From a virus, in the IMG/VR virus record IMGVR_UViG_3300045922_000151, positions 1 through 64,000 of that record: a DNA stretch of 64,000 nucleotides, one strand, 5' to 3'. The notes under the pieces were generated by a model. That model was not told the DNA's origin, did not search any database, and was given only the letters and a program-made list of their open reading frames with translations. The translations under genes and the position numbers were made by a program. Position 1 is the first letter of the stretch; every line of letters starts with the position of its first letter. Of the stretch, positions 1-7,426 are shown one piece after another.

Positions 1-23
1 TTGTTATTTTTTGTATTGAGCAT
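1..23 (-). CDS. 5' end of zinc-ribbon-like accessory gene (partial, runs off the left edge)
   Basis: Only eight codons (MLNTKNNN) are inside the window. They are identical to the start of the complete 80-aa gene at 35909-36151, and a GGAGG Shine-Dalgarno sequence sits a few bases before the ATG in both copies. The rest lies outside the window. Function is unknown; the intact copy has paired CxxC motifs. Confidence 0.75.
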
Positions 24-51
24 AGAACCTCCAGAATAATCATAGCATAAA

Positions 52-207
52 CTAAACTAAACCGCCGCTAAATACCTTGTTATCTATAATCTGCAACAAA
101 ACCTCCGCTTGCTCTCTGGTAAAACCAACATTAACCAATTTCTTGATTTGCTCTTCTTTTATTTTATTAAGAAATTCTATTTCCTTTTTTTCTTCTTTGT
201 GAGACAT
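52..207 (-). CDS. Small charged accessory protein, 51 aa (left copy)
   Basis: The ORF encodes a 51-residue Lys/Glu-rich N-terminal helix (MSHKEEKKEIEFLNKIK) followed by a UBA-like stretch (LVNVGFTREQAEVLLQIID). It is shared almost unchanged with 36180-36335, which is the main evidence that it is a real gene. It lies between the 107-aa gene upstream and the 80-aa gene downstream. No function is recognised. Confidence 0.6.
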   Translation of the reverse strand: MSHKEEKKEIEFLNKIKEEQIKKLVNVGFTREQAEVLLQIIDNKVFSGGLV

Positions 208-255
208 AAATCCTTGTTAGGTTTGTAAAGTCGCTCTTTTTTTAATATATTTATT

Positions 256-579
256 TTATCCCAATTCCTCCAATTTGGAGAGAAGGTCTTCTAAGGCATC
301 AGAATATCCAATTTTCGCCCCATTCCTCATTGCTTCATTGAGTTTGTCTGTTATTTCATCTACTGGCGTTTCCACTGGATATTCTGGTGGATTTGATTTT
401 ATTTCTTCTATAATTTTCTTTACCTCCTCCAGCGTCTCTTGGCGAGCTTGGTTAAGGGCGGAGGAGAGGAATGACTTAATGTCATAAAAATCTGGCATCA
501 TCTTGTCTGTGGGGCGAAAACTATCCCACCATTCCTCAAACCCCTCCAATATCTTCTTTTTTAATTCTTCGTGGGTCAT
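256..579 (-). CDS. Acidic helical accessory protein, 107 aa (left copy)
   Basis: The first ~43 residues (starting MTHEELKKKILEGFEEWWDS) are nearly identical to the protein at 36345-36656, while the C-terminal 60 residues differ. A conserved N-terminus with a swapped C-terminus suggests recombination between related accessory genes. It is predicted to be mostly helical, soluble, with no recognised domain. The next piece of DNA to the right, 600-695, holds only an AT-rich stretch with a short broken reading frame ending near 625. Confidence 0.65.
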   Translation of the reverse strand: MTHEELKKKILEGFEEWWDSFRPTDKMMPDFYDIKSFLSSALNQARQETLEEVKKIIEEIKSNPPEYPVETPVDEITDKLNEAMRNGAKIGYSDALEDLLSKLEELG

Positions 580-695
580 CTTTTTAATTAGTATTTATAA
601 TCTCATCAATATCAACAATCTTATAATGCGGTTTCTTCTTCTTTCTCTAATTTTTCTTTGAAATATAAATATATCTTATATACACCCTACAGTTT

Positions 696-705
696 AGTAT
701 CCTAG
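696..705. repeat. 10-bp direct repeat AGTATCCTAG at left A/B boundary
   Basis: The same ten bases occur at 35633-35642, where composition and gene content change back to phage B. The left copy overlaps the stop codon (TAG) of the HNH gene. The interval between copies is 34,937 bp, which corresponds to one complete phage A genome. It could be a recombination core, microhomology at a join, or coincidence. Confidence 0.5.
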
Positions 706-1214
706 ACCTTGGACATGTACTCGTCCCTGCCGTCCCAGTGTCTCTGTATTCTCTTTATTTGGAGTATAAATTGATCGGGTGACCAGTCCCTTTTCATGTG
801 ATTACACATCGAGCAACATGGTCGACAATTTTTTAGTGAATATCCATATCTATTAACCAACCTGTCAATCCCCATATAAACTCCTGACCGTCCACACCAA
901 TGACATGGCTTTAATATAATTTCAACAAATTGTTCTATCGTTATGTCAAATTTTATTCCTCTATTTTTTGCGTTCTTTTTGTATGCCTGATATTTCCCTT
1001 TTGCCGTTTTGCTGTATTTCCTATAATATCCTCTGACCTTTTCTGGATTTTCCATCATCTGTTTTTGGTGTTTCATTCTCGACCTCTCTTTCTCCTTTTC
1101 TATGTTCCTCCTATACCATGCACGTTGTTGTTTTCTCACTCTTTCTCTGTGAGTTTCTCTGTATTTTTCATCCCATTTTTTACGCTGAATTTCCTGTTTC
1201 ATTATATTCATCAT
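702..1214 (-). CDS. HNH homing-type endonuclease
   Basis: The 170-aa protein has a very basic helical N-terminus (residues 1-85) and a zinc-bound HNH module: CHWC at 104-107, GIDR at 115-118, then RPCCSMCNHMK near 131-141. This is the layout of free-standing phage homing endonucleases, which nick DNA and spread their own gene. It is the last gene of A's early operon and lies exactly at the A/B boundary. Its base composition is more AT-rich than the next genes, consistent with recent arrival. The start could instead be the Met at 1202, because the first codons overlap the gene at 1180. Confidence 0.85.
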   Translation of the reverse strand: MMNIMKQEIQRKKWDEKYRETHRERVRKQQRAWYRRNIEKEKERSRMKHQKQMMENPEKVRGYYRKYSKTAKGKYQAYKKNAKNRGIKFDITIEQFVEIILKPCHWCGRSGVYMGIDRLVNRYGYSLKNCRPCCSMCNHMKRDWSPDQFILQIKRIQRHWDGRDEYMSKV

Positions 1215-1689
1215 ACCATACCTCGTTTGGATATGGAATAACCAAACCTAACCCACTATCCGGCCCCAGACCCTCGTCTTTGGTTGGGAGCGCGGCCCAC
1301 TTTATGCATGTTTGCCAGTACTCCCGGTATGCCTTGTCCCCGAGCTCAGTCGTTGATCCGGTCCGTTCATACCTCACGACCCTCCCGTCCTGGAGTTTCT
1401 GCCTGACTTCTTTCTTGAGCCAGAGATTTTTGAGGAAGTCATGCGCCTCCTGGTCCGTTATATCCATGTGAGCGGCGATCATTCGCACCACTACGGCGTG
1501 ATAGAACTTCTCCTCCTGCCTCGATCTGCCTTTGACCTTTCGCTTGATGATGAGTTGTAGGTTGTCCTTGCCCTCGAATGGGATGAGGTGCTTGTCGAAC
1601 GCTTGCCGGTCTTTGATCACGACCTTGTTGTTGAAAACACCGCAGTCCCATGCCGGGTAGATTGTCCTATCCTTGAGTTGTTTTGCCAT
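1180..1689 (-). CDS. Conserved phage early protein, possibly NinB/Orf-like
   Basis: 169 aa. It has an arginine/serine-glutamine segment (KGRSRQEEKFYHAVVVRMI) and a C-terminus ending in an IPYPNEVW-type motif. This pattern is common in phage recombination regions, and similar proteins are sometimes related to lambda NinB/Orf. I do not see enough to assign it. It sits immediately downstream of a 76-aa gene and two genes from NinG, in a recombination/repair operon. Its end overlaps the HNH gene. Confidence 0.65.
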   Translation of the reverse strand: MAKQLKDRTIYPAWDCGVFNNKVVIKDRQAFDKHLIPFEGKDNLQLIIKRKVKGRSRQEEKFYHAVVVRMIAAHMDITDQEAHDFLKNLWLKKEVRQKLQDGRVVRYERTGSTTELGDKAYREYWQTCIKWAALPTKDEGLGPDSGLGLVIPYPNEVWYDEYNETGNSA

Positions 1690-1897
1690 GTTCTTTCATC
1701 ACTTTTTCTACAGCCCTCGCGACCTCGAGTGCCATTGTTGTGGTAATTTCACCCAGTATCTCGATCTCGACTCGCGGATTTTCGATGTTTTCTATGTCTT
1801 CAAGCGCGTCCGGGCGGATCGAGTTCATGTCGAACTTCTGAATCACCGGCCGGATATCGAGCTTAAGATACGGAGCTCGTTGTTTTCCCTTTTTCAT
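1667..1897 (-). CDS. Hypothetical early protein, 76 aa
   Basis: A small charged protein with a basic start (MKKGKQRAPY) and a C-terminal helix (VARAVEKVMKEHG). It overlaps the neighbours on both sides by 20-35 bases, as is usual in this tightly packed operon. No domain is recognised. The consistent overlap pattern is the main support that it is translated. Confidence 0.55.
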   Translation of the reverse strand: MKKGKQRAPYLKLDIRPVIQKFDMNSIRPDALEDIENIENPRVEIEILGEITTTMALEVARAVEKVMKEHGKTTQG

Positions 1898-2276
1898 GTG
1901 TCAGGAACTCCCTGCATGCTTTGATCGCCCCGGAGAGCGTCATGTGCGGGATGTTTTTATACTTATAATCTTCTACCCTCTTTTGCAGAGCTTTGTACTT
2001 CCGGTATCCGAGCCATCGGATCATTACCTCTCGGTACTTTCCTTGCTTGTTGTTCTCCCACATCACATGGCAGTCGTGACAGAGAGCTATACAATTTTCT
2101 GGATCAAATCTCGCTATGAGATCACCTCTCGGCCAGAAGTGAGAGTTCTCAAGCACCGCTATCGGAGCCCCGTGCGAGTACCCGTTCGGACAGAGCGGAT
2201 TCATGCACCGCCTGTCGCGCCGTCGTATGTAGAGCGAGAACTCTTTGTCCGCTCGTTCGAGGTTCCACATGATCAT
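1863..2276 (-). CDS. ninG: NinG/Rap-like HNH-fold recombination protein
   Basis: The ATG at 2276 overlaps the upstream stop as ATGA, which I prefer over the longer frame that begins inside the previous gene. The 137-aa product has C24/C29 zinc ligands, then ENSHFWPRG and a FDPENC...CHDCH segment near 57-70. This matches the Cys-His arrangement of lambda NinG (Rap), a Holliday-junction and branched-DNA nuclease that works with phage recombination functions. RecB-like exonuclease and annealing-type genes lie just upstream. Confidence 0.75.
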   Translation of the reverse strand: MIMWNLERADKEFSLYIRRRDRRCMNPLCPNGYSHGAPIAVLENSHFWPRGDLIARFDPENCIALCHDCHVMWENNKQGKYREVMIRWLGYRKYKALQKRVEDYKYKNIPHMTLSGAIKACREFLTHEKGKTTSSVS

Positions 2277-2872
2277 ATGAGTTGTTTTTGATACTCCGGA
2301 TTGCTTTTCACAGCCGGAGTCGTGATAACTCGGCCCTCTTTGATGTCGTACCCGTTGGCACTCCAGTACGTTCCCCATCCATTATCAATTTGTGAGATCG
2401 TGACCATGTCCTCGCTGTGAGCGATGACATGGGATGCTTGGTTCCTAGTTGCCTTTTTGATGATCGTCAGTCTCGGAATCGGCTCTCCTTTGAGGAATGA
2501 GAGCCCTTTGTCCGTGAGGCAGTAGTTTCCTGCTTGTCCTTTTACTTTGGCAATAAGCCCGTGAGCTTTCGGCCGGGATACGTTCAATCGTTGACCGACC
2601 GTAATATATCCTTTTGCGAGCACTTCTTTCGCTATATGCACACAGTTGATTCCTTTTTCCTTGATCGCTCTTGCCACTCCTTTGACGATTTCAGTCGTTC
2701 CTTTGTCGATCTCGAGCTCGTAGCTGAGGTTTTGCATGCATGTAGGGCATTGCTCGTGTTGATATTTTTCAGCCATACATTTTTTCGCAGGATACGAGTC
2801 TTTTTTGTAATCCTCTGGGATGAATTCCCACTCACTTCGACACACTTTGCAGTTATAGTATTTTGTCGTCAT
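2273..2872 (-). CDS. Zinc-ribbon plus winged-helix-like protein
   Basis: The start at 2872 overlaps the exonuclease stop as ATGA. The 199-aa product has CKVC near residue 8 and CPTC near 43 forming a likely zinc ribbon. A region around YITVGQRLNVSRPKAHGLIA then looks like a helix-turn-helix, followed by a beta hairpin (YCLTDKGLSFLKG). It is likely a DNA-binding protein of the recombination operon or a regulator. It is the only DNA-binding candidate I see for the palindromic operators at 9165-9230, but nothing links the two directly. Confidence 0.65.
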   Translation of the reverse strand: MTTKYYNCKVCRSEWEFIPEDYKKDSYPAKKCMAEKYQHEQCPTCMQNLSYELEIDKGTTEIVKGVARAIKEKGINCVHIAKEVLAKGYITVGQRLNVSRPKAHGLIAKVKGQAGNYCLTDKGLSFLKGEPIPRLTIIKKATRNQASHVIAHSEDMVTISQIDNGWGTYWSANGYDIKEGRVITTPAVKSNPEYQKQLI

Positions 2873-3468
2873 AGCAGTTCTTTTTCGCACATCTCGCCTA
2901 TCTCCCTCCACACTCGCTTCATGTCGGCCATCTCATTGATGACCTGACCCATGCTTCGCTTGGTCCTGAATCTCTCGATCCGTCCCGTGCAGACGATCTC
3001 TCCCACTTCGTATCCATCCTTAGTTTCGACCCAGACCAGCTCGATGTCGTTCGGTATCTTCTTCGTGAGGATGTATATCATCGTCGCGTAGAACGTGATC
3101 TGCTCATCCTCATCGACTCTCCTCTGGGTCCATCCGTTCTTGCCGGTTTTATATTCCTTGAACCCAGAGAGGTCTATCTTGCATGTATCGATCTGCCCAT
3201 AGAGAGGCACCCTGTCATTTGCGATGATGAGTTCCGCTGATACCGGATACTCCATCTTCTCGAACTTCGGTATCTGCGCGATCATGAGATCGAGTAGCGG
3301 ATCTCCGGATGCCTCGTCATCTTCGAGAGCGACGGCCATTCGTTTTCCGAACGCCATCTCTTTGGTGACGAACTTCGCTCCCTCGAACAGATACTTTTCT
3401 TTGTATTGAGCGGGCGACTTCTTCCAGAGAGATTTTTGAGTGTATGAGAGGTATTCCCGAGGCCTCAT
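2869..3468 (-). CDS. PD-(D/E)XK exonuclease, RecB/Cas4-like
   Basis: 199 aa. The core reads LYGQIDTCKID, then FKEYKTGK, then QITFYA. This is the D...ExK...Q order of RecB-family PD-(D/E)XK nucleases. Phages pair such 5'-3' exonucleases with single-strand annealing proteins, and here the candidate annealing gene at 3465 is directly upstream with an ATGA overlap. The role is inferred to be end resection for recombination and replication restart. A second nuclease of the same class is in phage B at 40067-40786. Confidence 0.8.
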   Translation of the reverse strand: MRPREYLSYTQKSLWKKSPAQYKEKYLFEGAKFVTKEMAFGKRMAVALEDDEASGDPLLDLMIAQIPKFEKMEYPVSAELIIANDRVPLYGQIDTCKIDLSGFKEYKTGKNGWTQRRVDEDEQITFYATMIYILTKKIPNDIELVWVETKDGYEVGEIVCTGRIERFRTKRSMGQVINEMADMKRVWREIGEMCEKELL

Positions 3469-4358
3469 TTTGTTTTCGTCTTGGCGATCTGCGCGTCGAT
3501 GATCTTGAGGAGCTCGACCTTTTCCTCGTCCTTATACTTGTCTGACTTCCCGATCTTCTTGCGGTAATCTTCAAGCGTCGCTTTGTCCTTGAGGAGAGCG
3601 AGGTTCTTTTTTGCCGTTTCGAATACCGTCGTCACTTTGCCTGCCTCTTTGGCGGCGGCCTTTGCAGGAGTCTTTGCGCTTTCGTAGTAGTCTACCTGGA
3701 TGTCCATGTCCTCCACGTCCTCCACGTCCTGAGTGAATCGGCTTGATGAGTTCGTTGCTTCGAGGATCGCTCCCACGTAGCTTCTCTTTTGAGCCATCTT
3801 CATGATCGTGTTCTCGAGGTCATAGAAGTCCTTTCTCTCGATCACGTAGACCGTGTACTTCTTACCGGCCTTTGAAATGCGTTCCTGCTTCTCTCCGATC
3901 TTCTTCTGTTCAGGCGTTGCCTGATTATCGAAGACCGTCGTGTATCGGTACTTCTTTTCCTTGCTGTTGCATGTTCCCTCGCACGTCGCTACCACCTGAC
4001 CGCTCTTGTTATAGACCGTTGTGCGATAGGTGTACTTGATGAATGATCCGTCGTCCGCCACTTCCTTGAAGACGCAGGACTTCTGGCTTCGGAGGAAGAA
4101 GAACTTCTCGAGCTTCTCGGCCCCTGGCTTGAGCAAGGTCGGCTTATCGACTCCCGGTATGGTCCCGTAGTCGATTCCGTCCTTGAGCATTCGATTGACG
4201 AATGCGTCGTAGTTCTTGAGGAATGATTCGTACTCGGCGATCTGTTTTTCTGTCGGCAGGTTATATGCCGACACCGGCATCGGTTGATCGTGCACCGTGA
4301 TGCCTGTCTCCGGTTTCTCATCTTTGATAATCTCCGGTTCTTGTTGGTTGTTTTGCAT
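3465..4358 (-). CDS. Putative single-strand annealing/recombination protein
   Basis: 297 aa. It contains DYGTIPGVDKPTLLKPGAEK near residue 65 and a helix of the form MKMAQKRSYVGAILEATNSS followed by FTQDVEDVED. This combination is widespread in phage proteins encoded beside exonucleases and thought to act in annealing; I assign the role from motif and neighbourhood, not from a proven family. The C-terminal 80 residues are Lys/Ala-rich and probably flexible. The start context ACCATGCAA has no Shine-Dalgarno sequence. Confidence 0.6.
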   Translation of the reverse strand: MQNNQQEPEIIKDEKPETGITVHDQPMPVSAYNLPTEKQIAEYESFLKNYDAFVNRMLKDGIDYGTIPGVDKPTLLKPGAEKLEKFFFLRSQKSCVFKEVADDGSFIKYTYRTTVYNKSGQVVATCEGTCNSKEKKYRYTTVFDNQATPEQKKIGEKQERISKAGKKYTVYVIERKDFYDLENTIMKMAQKRSYVGAILEATNSSSRFTQDVEDVEDMDIQVDYYESAKTPAKAAAKEAGKVTTVFETAKKNLALLKDKATLEDYRKKIGKSDKYKDEEKVELLKIIDAQIAKTKTK

Positions 4359-4360
4359 GG

Positions 4361-4975
4361 TTATGATGCCTTTGATACCATCTCCGGCTTTTCGAATATC
4401 TCAACTCCAGGGATCGACACCCCTGCGAGTGCGACTTTCCTGATCTTTACCAGATCAAGCTCGCGTGGTTTGTAATACTCATCCGGGATGAGTTTCTCGT
4501 CGACGATGCGATAGTCCCTGACCATCTTCATGGTCAGCTTCGATGTCCCTGCGTCGACTGTTTTCTTGGCCTCCGGGATCGCTTCGATCTTCTTGGCGGC
4601 CGTTTCCGGTTTCTGGTAGCCGGTCTCTACTTTTTTAATCTCTTTTGCTTTCAGCTCATCCTCCTTTTTCTTCTCCTCGAGCATGAATGTCTGCGCCTTG
4701 CTTTTGAGGATTGCTTCTGCTTCATCACACGCGGTGATGTAGGGATCGTATTGTTCTTTGGCTTTGGAGATGATCTCCTTGGCCGGAGTGATGTATTTGT
4801 CACGCTCTTGCGTCACAAACTTTTTCATCTTTTTTACGTTCCCGATGTGCTCTGCGACCGCTGTCAACTCCTCTTGCGAAGTCACCTTGATTGCGAGCAC
4901 CTGCTCCCGCATCGCTTCGATCTTGGTCTTTACGACCGCAACCTCCTCTGCGGGTATTACTTCTGTTGTTTGCAT
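4361..4975 (-). CDS. Coiled-coil phage protein next to annealing gene
   Basis: 204 aa. The first two thirds are a long charged coiled coil (residues ~10-140). A compact C-terminal segment follows, VRDYRIVDEKLIPDEYYKP...AGVSIPGVEIFEK. The C-terminal piece (TxKxVxDYxIxDExLIPxEY...GVxIPGVEI) is a pattern found in many siphovirus recombination cassettes. Function is unknown; an accessory to the exonuclease/annealing pair is plausible from position. Confidence 0.6.
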   Translation of the reverse strand: MQTTEVIPAEEVAVVKTKIEAMREQVLAIKVTSQEELTAVAEHIGNVKKMKKFVTQERDKYITPAKEIISKAKEQYDPYITACDEAEAILKSKAQTFMLEEKKKEDELKAKEIKKVETGYQKPETAAKKIEAIPEAKKTVDAGTSKLTMKMVRDYRIVDEKLIPDEYYKPRELDLVKIRKVALAGVSIPGVEIFEKPEMVSKAS

Positions 4976-4999
4976 GGTTCGTTTCGTTGTTGTTGTTGA

Positions 5000-5281
5000 T
5001 TAAGTTTCGTCATCGACCTTTGGAAACGCTTTGAGCGGAGATGTCTCCTCCCAACACTTGCCTCCTCGGCAAATGTGGTACCGAATCTCATCCCCGTCTA
5101 CCATCGCGACCACGATGCGCTTCGGGACTCTTTCGAAGTCCGCGCCCGCTTTCAGTACCTTGACTTGGTACTTTTGATCCACGAGTAGATCGTATTCGAG
5201 CCCAGGGATATCCGACACATCCTTGACGGAGTATGCGAACGTCCAGAGCTTTCTTTTAACTTTATCGACCGCGTTTTCCAT
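5000..5281 (-). CDS. Hypothetical early protein, 93 aa
   Basis: A small basic protein with a short CRGGKCW motif near the C-terminus and no recognised domain. It is the first gene after the promoter at 5291-5336, so it begins its own transcript. The -10 box lies 9 nt before ATG, so the message should have almost no leader. Confidence 0.6.
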   Translation of the reverse strand: MENAVDKVKRKLWTFAYSVKDVSDIPGLEYDLLVDQKYQVKVLKAGADFERVPKRIVVAMVDGDEIRYHICRGGKCWEETSPLKAFPKVDDET

Positions 5282-5290
5282 GACCTCTTT

Positions 5291-5336
5291 ATTATAAATG
5301 ATTTATAGTTTTGCGTCTAATCATCCTGTTGATAAC
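5291..5336 (-). promoter_or_regulatory. Promoter with DnaA-box-like upstream element
   Basis: Read on the minus strand, GTTATCAACAG (5326-5336) is followed after 29 bp by TATAAT (5291-5296). The ATG of the 93-aa gene is 9 nt downstream. The same two elements with 28-29 bp between them occur at 9079-9123, 35583-35627 and, in phage B, 42287-42332. TTATCAACA differs by one base from the DnaA box TTATCCACA. Confidence 0.7.
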
Positions 5337-6509
5337 TCAAGGCTCGAGCGGTACCCCTGTTATCTGCCTTTCCTTGCTCATCACTGCCCACTTGCCCTTT
5401 GGATTGAGCCGATATTCCACGTCTGTTATCTCGCCGAAGCGGGAGTAGTTCCCGCACATGTCCACCACGAAGCAGTCCTTTTTGCTCTGGTGCGGTCGTA
5501 TGCCTCTGCCGATCATCTGCATGTATAAGGCCATGCTCATGGTCGGCCGGGCGATGATGATCGTGTCGAGCTCGGGGAAGTCAAACCCTATCGTAAGCAC
5601 CCCGACATTGAAGACCGTCGTGATGATGCCCCGCCGGAACTTCTCGATGATCTGCGCCCGGTCCTTTGGATGTGTCTTTGCCGAGACGGCGGCCGAGTCC
5701 GGCACCTGCGTCGCGAGCAGTTCTGCGTCCACTACATTTTTCACATACACGATCCGGAACTTTCTGCCTTTCTTTTTCGATGCTTCGATGATGCCCGGGA
5801 TGCGTTCGTAGACCATCTGCAATTTTATTTCCCGATCCACGACCTCCTCGTCGTATTCCGCGCCGGTTGAGTTGGCGATGAGCCGTTCGTTATCCCACGG
5901 CACTTCGTGATACCTGACCTGTGAGAGAAACCCTTGATCGTAGATTTCCTTGATCTGAGTGATGTGCAGAAACCTATTGAAGAATCTCGGCCTCTCTCGC
6001 GTAAGCAAGTTGAGCATAGAGAATTGTCTGTTGGTCCAAGGATCGAGGTATGTCTTGAGCCGGAACGCCGTCGCCGTAAGCCCGAGCACTTTTACATCCG
6101 TCATCTGACCGAGAAAGTTCATAAACATGGAACCGCTGAATGGCGGCACCAGATGACACTCGTCGATGATGATGTACTTCACATGCGCGAAGAGTTCCGG
6201 CTTTTTTGTGATCGACCCTATGGTCGCGAACGTCACATGCCCGACCTCCTTGCGCTTCATGCTCGCCGAGTAGATTTTTGCCTCGCCTCCGTAGGCGATA
6301 TACTTGGCATAGTTTTGCTCGAGCAGTTCCTTGCTCGGTTGAATGACGAGGACGCCCTCCTTGAGAGCGTTCGCCATGTGGCCGATGTAGATGCTTTTTC
6401 CTGAGCCTGTTGGAGCTACAATTATCGGATGATCTTCGTGATCGCCGTTCAGGAAGAAGTCCACTCCCTTATCGACCGCCTTTTTTTGATATTCTCGTAA
6501 TGTGAACAT
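5337..6509 (-). CDS. Superfamily 2 DEAD/DEAH-type helicase
   Basis: 390 aa. Motif I (APTGSGKS) is at residues 32-39, motif II (DECH) at 117-120, motif III (TATAFR) at 145-150 and motif VI (QMIGRGIRP) near 336-344. The set is complete, so the protein should be an active ATP-dependent DNA or RNA translocase. Among phage proteins it most resembles the UvsW/RadD-like class used in branched-DNA processing and recombination. It lies in the SSB/exonuclease/annealing operon. Its start codon overlaps the -35 of a plus-strand promoter that drives the ncRNA at 6545. Confidence 0.9.
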   Translation of the reverse strand: MFTLREYQKKAVDKGVDFFLNGDHEDHPIIVAPTGSGKSIYIGHMANALKEGVLVIQPSKELLEQNYAKYIAYGGEAKIYSASMKRKEVGHVTFATIGSITKKPELFAHVKYIIIDECHLVPPFSGSMFMNFLGQMTDVKVLGLTATAFRLKTYLDPWTNRQFSMLNLLTRERPRFFNRFLHITQIKEIYDQGFLSQVRYHEVPWDNERLIANSTGAEYDEEVVDREIKLQMVYERIPGIIEASKKKGRKFRIVYVKNVVDAELLATQVPDSAAVSAKTHPKDRAQIIEKFRRGIITTVFNVGVLTIGFDFPELDTIIIARPTMSMALYMQMIGRGIRPHQSKKDCFVVDMCGNYSRFGEITDVEYRLNPKGKWAVMSKERQITGVPLEP

Positions 6510-6538
6510 TGCTTGTCTTGCCCTAGCGGGTGTATAAT
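6509..6538 (+). promoter_or_regulatory. Plus-strand sigma70-type promoter for the ncRNA
   Basis: TTGCTT (6509-6514), an 18-bp spacer and a perfect TATAAT (6533-6538) preceded directly by TG. It reads opposite to every gene in the window. The predicted start is near 6545, just ahead of the structured region. Confidence 0.6.
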
Positions 6539-6544
6539 TTTCTT

Positions 6545-6677
6545 GTAGTTCTTTCCTCTTGGCAGACCGGTCATCCCGTGCTCCGCTTGCGGATGCACAA
6601 CCCTCGGAAGGTTATCCCGTTAGACCGGTCTGCCAACCCACCTGGCCCCCTCTCTACGGATTGGGGGCCTTTCTCTT
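6545..6677 (+). ncRNA. Putative structured phage ncRNA (three-way junction plus terminator)
   Basis: A 12-bp perfect stem pairs GGCAGACCGGTC (6561-6572) with GACCGGTCTGCC (6623-6634). It encloses two arms. One is GTGC/GCAC stacked on TCCGC/GCGGA with a CUUG-type cap (about 6578-6598). The other is AACC/GGTT (6599-6613). The sequence ATCCCGT occurs in both joining segments. A terminator follows at 6644-6677. No ORF fits. The unit has its own promoter and points against the operon, so it could be a trans-acting RNA or an antisense to the helicase leader. Alternatively, the palindrome GACCGGTC present in both arms may be a protein-binding site. Confidence 0.5.
6644..6677 (+). terminator. Rho-independent terminator (plus strand)
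   Basis: GGCCCCC (6644-6650) pairs with GGGGGCC (6663-6669) across a 12-nt loop, followed by TTTCTCTT. On the minus strand the hairpin is followed by AGG rather than a T run, so the terminator works for plus-strand transcription. Confidence 0.7.
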
Positions 6678-6972
6678 ATGATTCGTCTGTGGCCTCCTGG
6701 GAGCCTCCCTGGGTTGCGTTACCCTCGTTTTCGACCTCTGAGCCGTCCCCGGGCTCTAACCCCTCGGATTCGCTTGTTTCTTTCGATTCCTGCCCATCCA
6801 TGACCGGTCCTGGAATCGGTGGAGTGAATACGTTGCCCGGAGTGTAGCCCGTTTCGTACTCCCACCCCTGCCCTTTGATGTATCCCTGCTCGATCCGGCC
6901 CACGACGTACCCGAGGAACTCTATCGCCTCGTGGCTGTTCTCGACATCGTGCTCTATTTTTAGTGTAGCCAT
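6676..6972 (-). CDS. Hypothetical acidic early protein, 98 aa
   Basis: The N-terminal half is compact (TLKIEHDVENSHEAIEFLGY) and the C-terminal half is a low-complexity Gly/Glu/Ser tail rich in acidic residues. No domain is recognised. The stop codon abuts the plus-strand terminator. It begins 1 nt after the TM2 gene ends, so it belongs to the same operon. Confidence 0.55.
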   Translation of the reverse strand: MATLKIEHDVENSHEAIEFLGYVVGRIEQGYIKGQGWEYETGYTPGNVFTPPIPGPVMDGQESKETSESEGLEPGDGSEVENEGNATQGGSQEATDES

Positions 6973-6973
6973 A

Positions 6974-7189
6974 TTACCAATTTGTCACCTTGCGTCCTTG
7001 TTTGTCCGCAAATGATCCGATTAAGATTCGAATAAAATCGACCAGTGTGCCGACTCCGAGGAGTCCGAGCGTGAAGAGGTACAGGAATCCGGTGCCGATC
7101 TTCCCGACGTAGAAGCGATGCGCTCCGAACCCGCCGAGGAAGATGCAGAACAGTAGTACCGCTACGCGCGATTTGTCTGATGCTTCCAT
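6974..7189 (-). CDS. TM2-domain membrane protein
   Basis: 71 aa with two hydrophobic helices: about residues 9-24 (VLLFCIFLGGFGAHRFYVG) and 34-53 (FLYLFTLGLLGVGTLVDFI). GGFGAHRFYVGKIGTG is the TM2 family signature. TM2 proteins occur in bacteria and phages, and their biochemical role is not established. Here it would be an inner-membrane protein made early in infection, possibly acting in superinfection exclusion or takeover; that is speculation. Confidence 0.85.
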   Translation of the reverse strand: MEASDKSRVAVLLFCIFLGGFGAHRFYVGKIGTGFLYLFTLGLLGVGTLVDFIRILIGSFADKQGRKVTNW

Positions 7190-7190
7190 G

Positions 7191-7373
7191 TTACTTTTTC
7201 TCTACCGTTGCTTGGATAAGTTCGACCAGGTCTTTTTGAGCGGCCTCGAGGCACTCCTTGAAGTCCTCCATGTCCGTCTTGCTGTCCGGATTGAGGTTTA
7301 AGCTCAGGTTGACCATGTCTTTTTTATAACTGAATGTTTTCACGTTGCCGATTGCTTTTTCTATTGTGTCCAT
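7191..7373 (-). CDS. Hypothetical early protein, 60 aa
   Basis: A small acidic helical protein (FKECLEAAQKDLVELIQATV) with no recognised domain. It is tightly packed upstream of the TM2 gene and has no Shine-Dalgarno sequence before ATG. Confidence 0.45.
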   Translation of the reverse strand: MDTIEKAIGNVKTFSYKKDMVNLSLNLNPDSKTDMEDFKECLEAAQKDLVELIQATVEKK

Positions 7374-7426
7374 GATGATTTTTTCATTTAGTAATTCACA
7401 GTCCTTTCGATGCCGTGATCCTGTCC

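Larger units (their letters stand above)
1..229. repeat. Left copy of a diverged duplication of phage B accessory DNA
   Basis: Bases 1-229 match 36129-36357 with two substitutions (offset 36128). The copy includes the 51-aa gene at 52-207 and the first codons of the 80-aa gene, and it continues past the left edge. Similarity resumes over the 5' coding part of the gene at 256-579. Because the copies have diverged, this is a paralogous or strain-variant module rather than an identical terminal redundancy. Confidence 0.95.

Noticed and set aside
702-2276. Integrase or transposase at the left boundary
   Set aside because: The two nuclease genes here are HNH-type (homing and NinG-like); no tyrosine or serine recombinase motifs or transposase signatures are present.
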